A DNA stretch of 40,329 bases from Sphingomonas sp. Its GTDB lineage: Bacteria; Pseudomonadota; Alphaproteobacteria; Sphingomonadales; Sphingomonadaceae. Below, piece after piece: positions 27,061 through 35,039 of this stretch. The notes below the pieces were generated by a model, which was not told the DNA's origin, searched no databases, and was given only the letters and a program-made list of their open reading frames with translations. The position numbers and the translations under genes were made by a program. Position 1 is the stretch's first letter. Every line of letters begins with the position of its first letter. The stretch spans positions 1 to 40,329 of the forward strand of contig JAFIGU010000104.1 of the NCBI GenBank assembly GCA_017849555.1, in the 5' to 3' direction.

Positions 27061-27486
27061 GCCGGCTTCACCCTGATCGAGTTGATGATCGTCGTCGTCG
27101 TGATCGCGCTGGCGTCGGCGGTGGCGGTGCTGGCCTTGCCCGATCCGCGCGGCCGCGTGCTTGACGAGGGCGCGCGCTTTGCGGTGCGCGTCCGTGCTGC
27201 GCGCGACGGCGCGATCGTCGAGGCGCGACCGACGAGCGTGTGGGTCACCCCGCGCGGCTATGGCTTCGATCGTTGGGAGGCTGGCCGCTGGATCGCGATT
27301 GACGACAAGCCGCTGCGCGCGACCGAATGGGGCCGCGGCACGACGGTGGCCGTCCCCGAGCGTTCGCGCGTCACCTTCGACACCACCGGCGCCGCCGATC
27401 GCCCGGTGACGATCCCGCTGCTGCGCGAACGCGCGCGCGCGACGGTGACGATCTATCCCGACGGCACGGTGAACGTCGATGGCTAG
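26986..27486 (+). CDS. gspH: Type II secretion system minor pseudopilin GspH
   Basis: A minor pseudopilin. The mature part begins F28TLIELMIVVVVIALASAV with Glu at +5 and has the GspH-type beta domain (ARFAVRVRAARDGAIVEARP, TVTIYPDGTVNVDG). No ATG lies between the gspG stop and the cleavage site in this frame. The GTG at 26986, inside the repeat, is the best start, giving a 27-residue leader translated from repeat DNA (VPCVPAKAGTRSGLPPSRER). No good ribosome-binding site is seen, so the exact start is uncertain. The total is 166 residues, 139 after cleavage. Confidence 0.85.
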   Translation: MRVVPCVPAKAGTRSGLPPSRERNSAGFTLIELMIVVVVIALASAVAVLALPDPRGRVLDEGARFAVRVRAARDGAIVEARPTSVWVTPRGYGFDRWEAGRWIAIDDKPLRATEWGRGTTVAVPERSRVTFDTTGAADRPVTIPLLRERARATVTIYPDGTVNVDG

Positions 27487-27961
27487 GGCGTGCGCTACCC
27501 CGCGTCGCCCCGGCCCCGATCCGGTGCGCGCCCTTCCTTGTGTCCCGGCGAAGGCGGGGACCCAGTCTGGCCTACCGCTTTCGCGGGAGCACAATTCCGC
27601 CGGCTTCACCTTGATCGAGATCATGGTCGCGCTGACCGTATTCAGCCTCGCCGCGCTCGCGCTGGTGCGGCTGGAGGGTGCGACGATCCGCTCGACCGGG
27701 ATGCTCGATTCGACATTGCTGGCGCAGATCGTCGCGCGCAACGTCGCGGTCGAGGCGGTCACCGATACCGTGCCCCCGGTGGCCGGCAAGGCCGAGGGCA
27801 ATGAGCAGAACGGCGGCCGCGACTGGCATTGGGTCCGCGACGTGCGCGCGATCGGCGACGGGCAAGTGATGCGCGTCGACGTCTCGGTCGCCGATCGCGA
27901 CGGGCGCGTGCTCGGCCGGCTGACGATGGTTCGCCCGCCCGACGCGGTGGCGGCACGATGA
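27479..27961 (+). CDS. gspI: Type II secretion system minor pseudopilin GspI
   Basis: A minor pseudopilin, part of the GspI-J-K tip complex. The 160-residue precursor starts at the ATG at 27479, overlapping the gspH stop. The cleavage site is G42|FTLIEIMVALTVFSLAALAL with Glu at +5. The mature region shows the family's short domain with ARNVAVEAVTD and GRDWHWVRDV. The 42-residue leader is unusually long. Its last 27 residues (RALPCVPAKAGTQSGLPLSR onward) are nearly the same as the gspH leader because both are encoded by copies of one repeat. A GTG at 27524 would give a 27-residue leader as in gspH. Confidence 0.9.
   Translation: MARACATPRRPGPDPVRALPCVPAKAGTQSGLPLSREHNSAGFTLIEIMVALTVFSLAALALVRLEGATIRSTGMLDSTLLAQIVARNVAVEAVTDTVPPVAGKAEGNEQNGGRDWHWVRDVRAIGDGQVMRVDVSVADRDGRVLGRLTMVRPPDAVAAR
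27501..27600 (+). repeat. Dispersed repeat inside gspI, coding for its leader
   Basis: From the GTG at 27524 onward, 87 of 96 bases equal the sequence starting at 26986 before gspH. It is followed by the same ggcttcacc codons at the cleavage site. Confidence 0.85.
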
Positions 27962-28815
27962 GAGCGCCTTTCCCCTCCACCCCGGCGAAAGCCGGGGTCC
28001 AGCAACCTACCTCAAGGCAAATGCCGTCCACCCCCGTTCGCTCTGAGCCTGTCGAGGGGCGGCCCTCGCTCACGGACGGCAGGACGCCCTTCGACGGGCT
28101 CAGGGCGAACGGCCTCTATTTCGCGCGCGGCGAGCATTCCGCCGAACACGGCTTCACGCCCCCGTGTCGGCGCTCCGCCGAACACGGCTTCACGCCCCCC
28201 GCCGGGCGCTCCGCCGAACACGGCTTCACTTTGGTCGAAGTGCTGATCGCGATGCTGATCTTCGGGATGATCGCGGCGGCGGGGGTGGCGTTGCTATCGT
28301 TCAGCATCCGCGCGCAGGGCGCGGCGGTGGCGCGGCTCGACGATGTGGATTCGGTCGAGCGGCTTTCGTCGATCCTGTCCGCCGATTTCGCACAGGCGGT
28401 CGAACGCCCCAATCGCGACGAGCGCGGCGTGATGCAGCCCGCCTTCGTCGGCACCGGCACGTCGGTGCGGCTGGTGCGCGGCGGGTGGAGCAATCTCGAC
28501 GGCGCCGCGCGGCCGTCGCTGCAAAAGGTCGAATATCGGCTCGAAGAGGAGGCGATCGATCGCGTCGCTTATCCGATGCTCGATGGCGCCGAGCCCTATC
28601 CGCCCGGCGCGATGCTCAGCGACGTGCGCGCGATGACGCTGCGCTATCGCTTTCGCGGGGCGTGGAGCGATCGCTGGGACGGCACGCAGGGTGCGGCCTT
28701 GCCGCAGGCGGTGGAACTGACTGTCACCCGCCGCAACGGCACGATGTTGCGCCAGTTGTTCCTCGTCGGCACCGGATACGAACAGGGGCCGCCGGAAGCC
28801 GAACATGGCCGGTAA
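27958..28815 (+). CDS. gspJ: Type II secretion system minor pseudopilin GspJ, with 89-residue leader
   Basis: A minor pseudopilin, 285 residues as encoded. The mature part starts at G89|FTLVEVLIAMLIFGMIAAAG with Glu at +5 and has the GspJ domain (RLSSILSADFAQAVERPNRD, QKVEYRLEEEAIDR, ELTVTRRNG). The ATG at 27958 overlaps the gspI stop (ATGA) and the frame is open throughout. The leader holds a REP (27978-28002), a palindromic repeat (28035-28111) and three tandem copies of SAEHGFT with G|F at 65/66, 77/78 and 89/90. Usual leaders are about 6-20 residues. A start nearer the cleavage site is possible but no in-frame ATG with a ribosome-binding site is obvious. Confidence 0.88.
   Translation: MRAPFPSTPAKAGVQQPTSRQMPSTPVRSEPVEGRPSLTDGRTPFDGLRANGLYFARGEHSAEHGFTPPCRRSAEHGFTPPAGRSAEHGFTLVEVLIAMLIFGMIAAAGVALLSFSIRAQGAAVARLDDVDSVERLSSILSADFAQAVERPNRDERGVMQPAFVGTGTSVRLVRGGWSNLDGAARPSLQKVEYRLEEEAIDRVAYPMLDGAEPYPPGAMLSDVRAMTLRYRFRGAWSDRWDGTQGAALPQAVELTVTRRNGTMLRQLFLVGTGYEQGPPEAEHGR
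27978..28002. repeat. REP element inside the gspJ leader
   Basis: caccccggcgaaagccgggg followed by tccag differs at one of 25 positions from the non-coding REP at 33620-33644. Confidence 0.8.
28035..28111. repeat. Palindromic repeat inside the gspJ leader
   Basis: It is of the same family as the gspE-gspF gap element at 25138-25217: it starts CGTTCGCTCTGAGCCTGTCG and ends GGGCTCAGGGCGAACG. It is read in frame, with no stop, as PVRSEPVEGRP to FDGLRANG. Confidence 0.8.
28138..28229 (+). repeat. 36-bp tandem triplication at the gspJ cleavage site
   Basis: The 20-bp core tccgccgaacacggcttcac occurs at 28138, 28174 and 28210, an exact 36-bp (12-codon) period. Each copy encodes SAEHGFT; only the third continues into the hydrophobic pseudopilin helix. 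Confidence 0.9.
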
Positions 28816-29821
28816 GCGCATCGATCCCCCCGCGCGCGAGCGCGGCGCGGCGCTGCTGACGGTGCTGCTGCTCGTCGCGGTGATCGCGGTGATGGCCGCG
28901 ACCGGGCTGGAGAAATTGCGCCTGTCGACCCGGCTCGGCGGCAATGCGATCATGCTCGATCGCGCGCGCGCCTATGCGCAGGCGGCCGAGACGCTGGCGA
29001 CGACGCGGATTACCGCGCTGCTGCAGCGCGATGCGAGCAAGGTCACGCTCGCCGGCGGCTGGTATAACCGCCCGTTCCCGCTGCCGGTGCCCGACGGGAC
29101 CGCGATCGCGCGGGTGGTCGACGGCGGTAATTGCTTCAATCTCAATAGCCTGGTTACCCGGGGCGGCGACGGGCGCTATGCCGCCAACCCCCCGGCGGTC
29201 GAGCAGTTCGCGCGGTTGATGCGGCTGATCGACGTGCCCAACGGCGGGAGAATCGCCGCGGCGACCGCGGACTGGATCGACAGCGATGATACCCCCTTGC
29301 CCGGCGGCGCGGAGGATTCAGCCTATCTTGGCGGGCAGCCGGGCTATCGCACCGGCGCCACATTGATGGCCGATCCGAGCGAGTTACGCGCGGTCGCCGG
29401 GGTTTCCGCCGTGACCTACACGCGGCTGCGCCCGTGGATCTGCACGCTGCCGGCCGCCGAACGATCGGTGATCAATTTCAACACCTTGCTGCCCGAACAG
29501 GCGGCGCTGTTCGCGATGCTGCTGCCCGATACGATGAGCGTCGGGCAGGCGCGCGCGCTGCTCATGCGGCGCCCGCCCGACGGCTATGCCGATCGCGATG
29601 CGATCTGGAAGGCGCCGGGGCTGTCGGGGATCACCGCGGATCAGCGCGCGCAGGAGCAGGCGGATGTCACGACGCACTGGTTCGCGCTCACCGTAGACGT
29701 TAGGCTGGGGCAGGTTTCGATGCAGGAACGCGGGCTTATCGACGCAAGCACACTTCCCGCGCGGCTCGTATCGCGGCAATGGGGTGATGAGGGTCCAAAC
29801 TTGACTAGGACAGCACCGTGA
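28805..29821 (+). CDS. gspK: Type II secretion system minor pseudopilin GspK
   Basis: The large minor pseudopilin that caps the pseudopilus with GspI and GspJ. The 338-residue protein has a 14-residue leader, then G|AALLTVLLLVAVIAVMAAT, lacking Glu5 as is usual for GspK. The inserted alpha domain includes DWIDSDDTPLPGGAED (about 156-171) and YTRLRPWICTLP. It overlaps gspJ by 11 bases and gspL by four. Confidence 0.93.
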   Translation: MAGKRIDPPARERGAALLTVLLLVAVIAVMAATGLEKLRLSTRLGGNAIMLDRARAYAQAAETLATTRITALLQRDASKVTLAGGWYNRPFPLPVPDGTAIARVVDGGNCFNLNSLVTRGGDGRYAANPPAVEQFARLMRLIDVPNGGRIAAATADWIDSDDTPLPGGAEDSAYLGGQPGYRTGATLMADPSELRAVAGVSAVTYTRLRPWICTLPAAERSVINFNTLLPEQAALFAMLLPDTMSVGQARALLMRRPPDGYADRDAIWKAPGLSGITADQRAQEQADVTTHWFALTVDVRLGQVSMQERGLIDASTLPARLVSRQWGDEGPNLTRTAP

Positions 29822-30903
29822 CGGCGACCCTGCTCTTTCTGCCGCCGCGCGTCGGCGATCCGTGGCGCTGGCTGCGGATCGAGGGCGATGTGGTCACCGC
29901 GCGTGGCCAGGGCGTGCCCGAGGCGGACGACGCCCCGGTGGTCGCGGTCGCCCCCGCCGATGCGGTGACGTTGCACTGGGCCGCCTTGCCCGCACGCACG
30001 CAGGCGCAGGCCGCCACCGCGGCGCGGATCGTGGTCAACGACGCCTGTGCCGCGCCGCAGGATCAGCTCCATGTCGCGGTCGGCGAGACCGATGACGACG
30101 AGCGCGCGATCGGCGTGGTCGCGATCGATCGGATGCGCGGCTGGCTCGACGGGCTGCGCGGGCTGGGGATCGACCCCGCGGTGGTGGTGCCCGCGCCGCT
30201 GCTGCTCCCGGTGCCCGAGGAAGGCTTCGTCCGTGCCGATCTCGGCGGGCAATCGGTGGTGCGCGGCGCGTCGAGCGGGTTCGCCGACGAGCCGCAGCTG
30301 ACCGAATTGGTCACCGCCGGCGCGGCGACCGAGACGCTCGAACGCGAGGCGCTCGATCGCGCGCTGGTCGCCGCGGTCGCCGCGCCGGCGCTCAACCTGC
30401 GGCAGGGGCCGTTCGCGCGCATCCGGCGGCGCGAGATCAACTGGCCGCTGGTGCGGCGGCTGGGGCTGCTCGTCGCGCTGCTCCTGCTCGCGCTGCTGGC
30501 GACCGACCTCGTGCGGATCACGCGTTATTCGCTCGCCGCCAGCCGGCTCGACGCGCAGGCCGATTCGCTCGCGCGGCAGGGGCTGGCGCGCGGGGTGACC
30601 GCCGACGGCGATCTTGCCGCCAAGCTCGATCTGCGGCTCGCGCATCTGCGCGGGCCGGGGCAGGGCTTCACCCGCACCGTCGCGGCGGCGCTCGCCGCGA
30701 TTCGCGCGACCCCGGGCAGCGAGGCGAGCGCGCTCGATTTCCAGTCCAACGGCGATTTGCGCATCACCCTGATCGCGCAGAGCGATGCCGAGGCCAATGC
30801 GGTCCAGGCGCGGCTGCGCGACGCGGGGTTCGCGGTGACGCCGGGGGCGTTCGAATCGGCCGGCGGGCGGCTGAAGGGCGATGTGACGGTGCGGATACGA
30901 TGA
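29818..30903 (+). CDS. gspL: Type II secretion system protein GspL
   Basis: An inner-membrane platform protein whose cytoplasmic actin-like domain binds GspE and whose periplasmic part binds GspM. The 361-residue protein has a cytoplasmic domain (1-210), a membrane helix (about 215-237, RRLGLLVALLLLALLATDLV) and a periplasmic ferredoxin-like domain (about 250-361). It is a little shorter than the usual 390-400. The start is the GTG at 29818 overlapping the gspK stop. Confidence 0.9.
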   Translation: MTATLLFLPPRVGDPWRWLRIEGDVVTARGQGVPEADDAPVVAVAPADAVTLHWAALPARTQAQAATAARIVVNDACAAPQDQLHVAVGETDDDERAIGVVAIDRMRGWLDGLRGLGIDPAVVVPAPLLLPVPEEGFVRADLGGQSVVRGASSGFADEPQLTELVTAGAATETLEREALDRALVAAVAAPALNLRQGPFARIRRREINWPLVRRLGLLVALLLLALLATDLVRITRYSLAASRLDAQADSLARQGLARGVTADGDLAAKLDLRLAHLRGPGQGFTRTVAAALAAIRATPGSEASALDFQSNGDLRITLIAQSDAEANAVQARLRDAGFAVTPGAFESAGGRLKGDVTVRIR

Positions 30904-31373
30904 CCCGGTGGAAGACATGGTTCGACGCCCGCGCGCCGCGCGAACGCTGGCTGATCCTTATCATGCTCGGGCTGCTCGCGGTGACGATCGTCTGGGTCGC
31001 GGTGATCCGCCCGGTGCAGGACGGGCTCGCCAGCTCGCGCGAACGCTATGACGATGCGGTGATACGGCTCGGCCAGACGCAGACGACGGTCAACGCGATC
31101 CACGCGATCCAGCGCGGCCATCCGCAGCCGCTCGGCGCGCCGCTCGCCGATGCGGTGCGCGAACGCGCCGAGGCCGCCGGCTTCACGCTCGCCGGGGTCG
31201 ATACCGGCGCCGACAGCGTGCGCACCTCGATCGGCAGCGCGAAGGCCGGCGCCTTGCTCGGCTGGCTTGCCGGGCTGGAGGCGGACGGCGTGCTGATCGA
31301 CGGCGCGACGATCACCGCCAACGGCGACGGCACCGTCGCCGCGCAACTCACGTTGAAGGCGCGGCGGCCGTGA
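30900..31373 (+). CDS. gspM: Type II secretion system protein GspM
   Basis: A bitopic inner-membrane protein of the assembly platform, 157 residues, the normal size. A short cytoplasmic N-terminus (TRWKTWFDARAPRERWLI) leads into one membrane helix (about 18-38), a coiled-coil-like region (about 45-75) and a small periplasmic ferredoxin-like domain. It overlaps gspL and gspN by four bases each. Confidence 0.9.
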   Translation: MTRWKTWFDARAPRERWLILIMLGLLAVTIVWVAVIRPVQDGLASSRERYDDAVIRLGQTQTTVNAIHAIQRGHPQPLGAPLADAVRERAEAAGFTLAGVDTGADSVRTSIGSAKAGALLGWLAGLEADGVLIDGATITANGDGTVAAQLTLKARRP

Positions 31374-32092
31374 GCGGATTCCGCCTCAATATCGGGCGCG
31401 GCACATTGTTCGCGGCGATCCTGGTGGTGGCGCTGATCGTGACCCTGCCGTTGCGGCTGGCGCTGGCGTGGTTCGGGGTCGCCGAGGCGGGGATGACCGC
31501 GCGCGAGGTGACCGGCAGCATCTGGTCGGGCCGGATGGTCGAGGCGCGATTCGGCCAGATCGCGTTGGGCGAGCTCGCCGCGCGGGTCTCGCCGCTGCCG
31601 TTGCTGATCGGGCATGCGCGGATCGTGCTCGCCGCCCCCGACGGCGCCGCCGGATCGCGGTTGAGCGGCGCGATCGACGTGACGCGGCACAATATCGGGC
31701 TGAGCCATGTCACCGCCAGTCTGCCGGTCGGCAACGCCTTTTCGCCCGTCCCGGTGACGACGCTGGAGCTGGACGATGTGAGCGTCGGCTATGCCGGCGA
31801 CACCTGCGAGCGCGCCGAGGGGCGGGTGCGCGCGCTGCTGACCGGCGATGTCGCCGGGCAACGCATCCCGACGACCATGAGCGGCACCCCGCGCTGCGAC
31901 GGCACCGCTTTGCTGCTGCCGCTGACCAGCCCGGCGGGCGAGGGCTCGACGATTCGCATCTGGCGCGACGGCCGCTATCGTACCGATCTGACGCTCGCGA
32001 CGAGCGACCCGACGCAGGTCGCGCGGTTGCAGGGCTTCGGCTTCGTCCAGACGCCGCAGGGAATGCAATTGGCGATCGAAGGGCGGTTCTGA
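31370..32092 (+). CDS. gspN: Type II secretion system protein GspN
   Basis: An optional inner-membrane T2SS component of unknown mechanism. The 240-residue protein has a membrane helix near 12-33 and a periplasmic domain with the family's GSIWSGRMVEARFGQIALGE (about 50-69) and a conserved Cys pair (DTCERAEGRV, TPRCDGTALLLPL). The GTG at 31370 overlaps the gspM stop. It ends the operon; no gspO follows. Confidence 0.88.
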   Translation: MSGFRLNIGRGTLFAAILVVALIVTLPLRLALAWFGVAEAGMTAREVTGSIWSGRMVEARFGQIALGELAARVSPLPLLIGHARIVLAAPDGAAGSRLSGAIDVTRHNIGLSHVTASLPVGNAFSPVPVTTLELDDVSVGYAGDTCERAEGRVRALLTGDVAGQRIPTTMSGTPRCDGTALLLPLTSPAGEGSTIRIWRDGRYRTDLTLATSDPTQVARLQGFGFVQTPQGMQLAIEGRF

Positions 32093-32118
32093 CCCGTGTG
32101 GCGCGTCATCCGCTTCCT

Positions 32119-32231
32119 TCTCCCCTCCCTTGAACAGGGGAGGGGCCGGGGGTGGGTTGGCCTGCGAGGAAGCGGATCGGTGCCCCCCATAACCACCCAC
32201 CCCCAACCCTCCCTTCATCAGGGAAGGGAGC
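32119..32231. repeat. Inverted pair of CTCCCTT-type palindromes
   Basis: ctcccctccctt...aggggagggg with gggggtgggttgg on the left, and accacccacccccaaccctc with ccctt...aagggag on the right, form an inverted pair after gspN. It is related to the short copy at 133-150. It may end gsp transcription but has no T tract. Confidence 0.65.
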
Positions 32232-32291
32232 GGAACCGGGGCTTTTCGTCCGATCCGAACGGGAATGACGAAACGAACGCGCTCTGATAGC

Positions 32292-32321
32292 TTGACCAGA
32301 TGCCCGCACCCCCGCTAGGGC
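32292..32321 (+). promoter_or_regulatory. Probable tRNA-His promoter
   Basis: TTGACC (32292-32297), 18 bp, TAGGGC (32316-32321); the tRNA begins 14 bp later. Confidence 0.45.
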
Positions 32322-32334
32322 GCGCATCCATTGC

Positions 32335-32412
32335 GGCGATCGTAGCTCAGTTGGTTAGAGCATCGGTTTGTGGTACCGAGGGTCGCGGGTTCAAGTCCCG
32401 TCGATCGCCCCA
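32335..32412 (+). tRNA. tRNA-His (GTG)
   Basis: A 78-nt gene including the extra 5' G (G-1) opposite C73 that marks tRNA-His. The acceptor GCGATCG pairs with CGATCGC, the anticodon stem TCGGT/ACCGA encloses TTGTGGT with anticodon GTG, the T arm is GCGGG TTCAAGT CCCGT, and CCA is encoded. Confidence 0.96.
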
Positions 32413-32512
32413 TTTTCCCTCATCCTCGCGAATTGGCTGGCGTTCGCTGGCTGATAATATTATTGCGCCATGACGCACTTTCATTGCGTGCGGTTATGGA
32501 GGGATGAAGACG

Positions 32513-33559
32513 ATGGACTGGGGCTTCCCGGATTTCGACGCCCATGAAGGCGTCCACCTGTTCACCGATCCGGCGTCGGGGCTTCACGCGATTATCGCGA
32601 TTCACTCCACCGCGCTCGGGCCGGCGGCGGGCGGCGTGCGCTTCTGGCATTATGCGAACACCGACGGCGCGATCACCGACGCGCTGCGCCTGTCGCGCGG
32701 GATGAGCTACAAGAATGCGATGGCCGGGCTGGCGCTGGGCGGCGGCAAGGGCGTCGTGCTCGCCGATGCGCCGGGTGCGACGATCACCGAGGCGCAGCTC
32801 AAGGCATTCGGCCGCGTCGTCGAATCGCTCGGCGGGCGCTATGTCACTGCGGAAGATGTCGGCATGTCCGAGGCGCGGATGAAGGTCATCGCGGGCGAGA
32901 CGCGTTACGTCTCCGGCCTGCCGGTGGCGAGCGGGGCGGCGGGCGGTGATCCCGGGCCTTATACCGCAATGGGGGTCTATCTCGGGGTCAAGGCGGCGGC
33001 GAAGCGCGGGCTCGGCGCGGTCGACATGAAGGGCGTGCGCGTCGCGGTGCAGGGCGTCGGCTCGGTCGGCGGCGGGCTGGCGCGACTGCTCGCCAAGGAC
33101 GGCGCGGTGCTGACGCTGGCGGACGTCGATACGGCGCGCGCCGAGGCGCTCGCGGCGGAGCTGGGCGCGAGCGTCGCGGCGACCGCCGACATTCTGTCGC
33201 TCGACGTCGATCTGGTCAGCCCCAATGCGTTGGGCGCGATCCTCACCGAAACCTCGATCGCGGCGCTGAAGGCGAAGGTCGTCGCGGGCGGGGCGAACAA
33301 CCAGCTCGCGACGCGCGAGGACGGGCGGCGCATCCACGAGCGCGGCATCGTCTACGCCCCCGATTATGTGATCAACGCGGGCGGGATCATCAATGTCGGG
33401 CTCGAATATCTCGGCGCCGGCGACGAGGCCGAAGTGCGCGCGCGCATCGCCCGCATCCCCGTGCGACTCGATCAGGTGTGGGACGAAAGCGACGCGACCG
33501 GCGATCCCTCGTCGGAAGTGGCGGACCGTATCGCGCAGCGGCTGATCGGGCGCGGGTGA
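32513..33559 (+). CDS. Leucine dehydrogenase-type Glu/Leu/Phe/Val dehydrogenase
   Basis: NAD-dependent oxidative deamination of a branched-chain or aromatic amino acid. The 348-residue protein matches LeuDH size (about 360). The substrate lysines in MSYKNAMAGL and the catalytic Lys in LGGGKGVV correspond to Lys68 and Lys80 of the Bacillus enzyme. The Rossmann motif VAVQGVGSVGGGLA lies near 178 and NAGGIINVG near 288. The start at 32513 is chosen because GGAGGG (32498-32503) is nine bases upstream. The ATG at 32504 would leave only one base between it and GGAGG. The exact substrate is not determined by sequence alone. Confidence 0.9.
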   Translation: MDWGFPDFDAHEGVHLFTDPASGLHAIIAIHSTALGPAAGGVRFWHYANTDGAITDALRLSRGMSYKNAMAGLALGGGKGVVLADAPGATITEAQLKAFGRVVESLGGRYVTAEDVGMSEARMKVIAGETRYVSGLPVASGAAGGDPGPYTAMGVYLGVKAAAKRGLGAVDMKGVRVAVQGVGSVGGGLARLLAKDGAVLTLADVDTARAEALAAELGASVAATADILSLDVDLVSPNALGAILTETSIAALKAKVVAGGANNQLATREDGRRIHERGIVYAPDYVINAGGIINVGLEYLGAGDEAEVRARIARIPVRLDQVWDESDATGDPSSEVADRIAQRLIGRG

Positions 33560-33578
33560 AGTCCCGCGCGCCCTAACT

Positions 33579-33688
33579 GGGCTCCCGCGAAGGCGGGAGC
33601 CCAGTCTGGAAGAGCGTACCACCCCGGCGAAGGCCGGGGTCCAGTTACGATCGGCCCGATGCTGGACCCCGGCCTGCGCCGGGGTGAA
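33579..33688. repeat. Cluster of REP palindromes after the dehydrogenase gene
   Basis: The cluster holds gggctcccgcgaaggcggga, a core shared with the gspH leader repeat (33579-33609). An inverted REP pair follows (33619-33688, caccccggcgaaggccgggg and ccccggcctgcgccggggtg). Confidence 0.8.
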
Positions 33689-33781
33689 AGGCGGGGCTGG
33701 GCTCGGCGAGACCGGGTCTTGTTTCGCGCCTGATGCTATAGGGGTGACGGCCGTGCGATCTTGCCATATTGGCGCAGGATC

Positions 33782-34507
33782 GTGCCCGCGCTTCATGCCT
33801 TCGCCAATCCCGCTCGCTTCCTCAAGCTGGCCCGGCCGCTCACCCCGGTGGTGACGTGGCTCGGCGTCGCGCTGATCGCGCTCGGCTGCTGGGCGGGGCT
33901 GACGCAGACCCCGCCCGATTATCTGCAGGGCGAGACGGTGCGTATCCTCTACATCCATGTCCCCGCCGCCTGGCTCGGGATGGGCGGGTGGAGCGGGATC
34001 GCGCTCTCCAGCGTCGCCTATCTCGTCTGGCGCCACCCGCTTGCCGATGTCGCGGCGCGCGCGATCGCGGTGCCGGGGGCGGCGTTCGCGCTGATCTGTC
34101 TCGTGACCGGTGCGATCTGGGGACGGCCGACCTGGGGCACCTATTGGCAATGGGACGGGCGGCTCACCTCGATGCTGCTGCTGTTCTTCGTCTATCTCGG
34201 CTATATTGCGCTGGCGCGCGCCGATCGCGAGCGCGGCGGCGACGGGCGTATCCCGGCATTGTTCGGGATCGCGGGCACCGTGCTGCTGCCGATCATCCGT
34301 TATTCGGTGGTGTGGTGGAACACGCTGCATCAGGGGCCGAGCATCGGGCTGACCGGCTCGTCGATCGATCCGTCGCTGATCTGGCCGCTGCCGATCATGC
34401 TCGCGGGCTTCACTTTGTTGTTCGCCGGCATCGTGCTGATGCGGATGCGCGCGATTCTGGCGCAGGCCAAGGCGGAGGCGCGGATGCGCCGGCGGGCTGC
34501 GCAATGA
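33782..34507 (+). CDS. ccmC: Haem exporter/transfer protein CcmC
   Basis: An inner-membrane protein that loads haem onto CcmE in system I cytochrome c maturation. The 241-residue protein has six membrane helices. The tryptophan-rich motif WGRPTWGTYWQWDGRLTS is followed by a helix, and the two haem-ligand His lie in YIHVPAAWLGM and NTLHQGPSI. The start is uncertain: the GTG at 33782 has AGGA just upstream and gives the usual length, while a TTG at 33761 would add seven residues. The gene overlaps ccmD (ATGA). Confidence 0.93.
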   Translation: MPALHAFANPARFLKLARPLTPVVTWLGVALIALGCWAGLTQTPPDYLQGETVRILYIHVPAAWLGMGGWSGIALSSVAYLVWRHPLADVAARAIAVPGAAFALICLVTGAIWGRPTWGTYWQWDGRLTSMLLLFFVYLGYIALARADRERGGDGRIPALFGIAGTVLLPIIRYSVVWWNTLHQGPSIGLTGSSIDPSLIWPLPIMLAGFTLLFAGIVLMRMRAILAQAKAEARMRRRAAQ

Positions 34508-34608
34508 GCCCCTGGCCGTTCGTGATCGCGGCTTATGCGGTGACGCTGGGCGGCGCGGCGTTGGTCGCGCTGTGGAGCTGGCGCGCGATGCGCAAGGCGG
34601 AAAAATGA
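34504..34608 (+). CDS. ccmD: Haem exporter protein CcmD
   Basis: A very small membrane protein of 34 residues, MSPWPFVIAAYAVTLGGAAL and then a WSWRAMRK end: one membrane helix and a basic cytoplasmic tail, as in all CcmD proteins. It helps release holo-CcmE from the CcmABC complex. It overlaps ccmC and ccmE by four bases at each end, which supports translation. Confidence 0.88.
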   Translation: MSPWPFVIAAYAVTLGGAALVALWSWRAMRKAEK

Positions 34609-35039
34609 AGGCCAAGCATCAACGGCTGACGCTGGCGTTGCTGGCGGTGGCGGCGATCGTCGGCGCGGGGCTGCTCGCGCTGTCCGCGCTCAAGGATCGC
34701 GCCGCCTTCTTCTACGCCCCCTCCGACGTGACCGCGCAGACCCTGCCGCTCGGCAAGGCGGTGCGGCTCGGCGGGATGGTCGAGGCGGGGTCGCTCAAGC
34801 GCGCGGCGGACGGGGTGACGATCCATTTCGTCGTCACCGACGGCCGCGCCACCACCCCGGTCACCTTCACCGGCATCGCCCCCGATCTGTTCAAGGAAAA
34901 ATCGGGCGTGGTGGCGGAGGGCGAGTTCCGCCCCGACGGATCGTTCGTCGCGACCAATTTGCTCGCCAAGCATGACGAGAAATATATGCCGCCCGAGATC
35001 GCCGGGAAGATGCACGAGACGAAGACGCTCGCGCAATGA
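34605..35039 (+). CDS. ccmE: Cytochrome c maturation haem chaperone CcmE
   Basis: A periplasmic membrane-anchored haem chaperone. The 144-residue protein has an N-terminal anchor (about 8-29) and an OB-fold domain with RLGGMVEAGSLKR and VTFTGIAPDLFKE. The haem attachment motif HDEKY has His123 (covalent haem) and Tyr127. The ATG at 34605 overlaps the ccmD stop. It overlaps the next gene by four bases. Confidence 0.95.
   Translation: MKAKHQRLTLALLAVAAIVGAGLLALSALKDRAAFFYAPSDVTAQTLPLGKAVRLGGMVEAGSLKRAADGVTIHFVVTDGRATTPVTFTGIAPDLFKEKSGVVAEGEFRPDGSFVATNLLAKHDEKYMPPEIAGKMHETKTLAQ

Noticed and set aside
28138..28229. CRISPR-like array
   Set aside because: The three 36-bp units are contiguous coding repeats without unique spacers or cas genes.
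32093..32334. gspO prepilin peptidase expected after gspN
   Set aside because: Only repeats and the tRNA-His promoter are present; no peptidase motifs were found in the window, so it must lie elsewhere in the genome.
32420..34615. Long minus-strand open frame opposite the dehydrogenase and ccmC
   Set aside because: It crosses two well-supported plus-strand genes and a repeat cluster; its composition is typical of antisense frames in high-G+C DNA.
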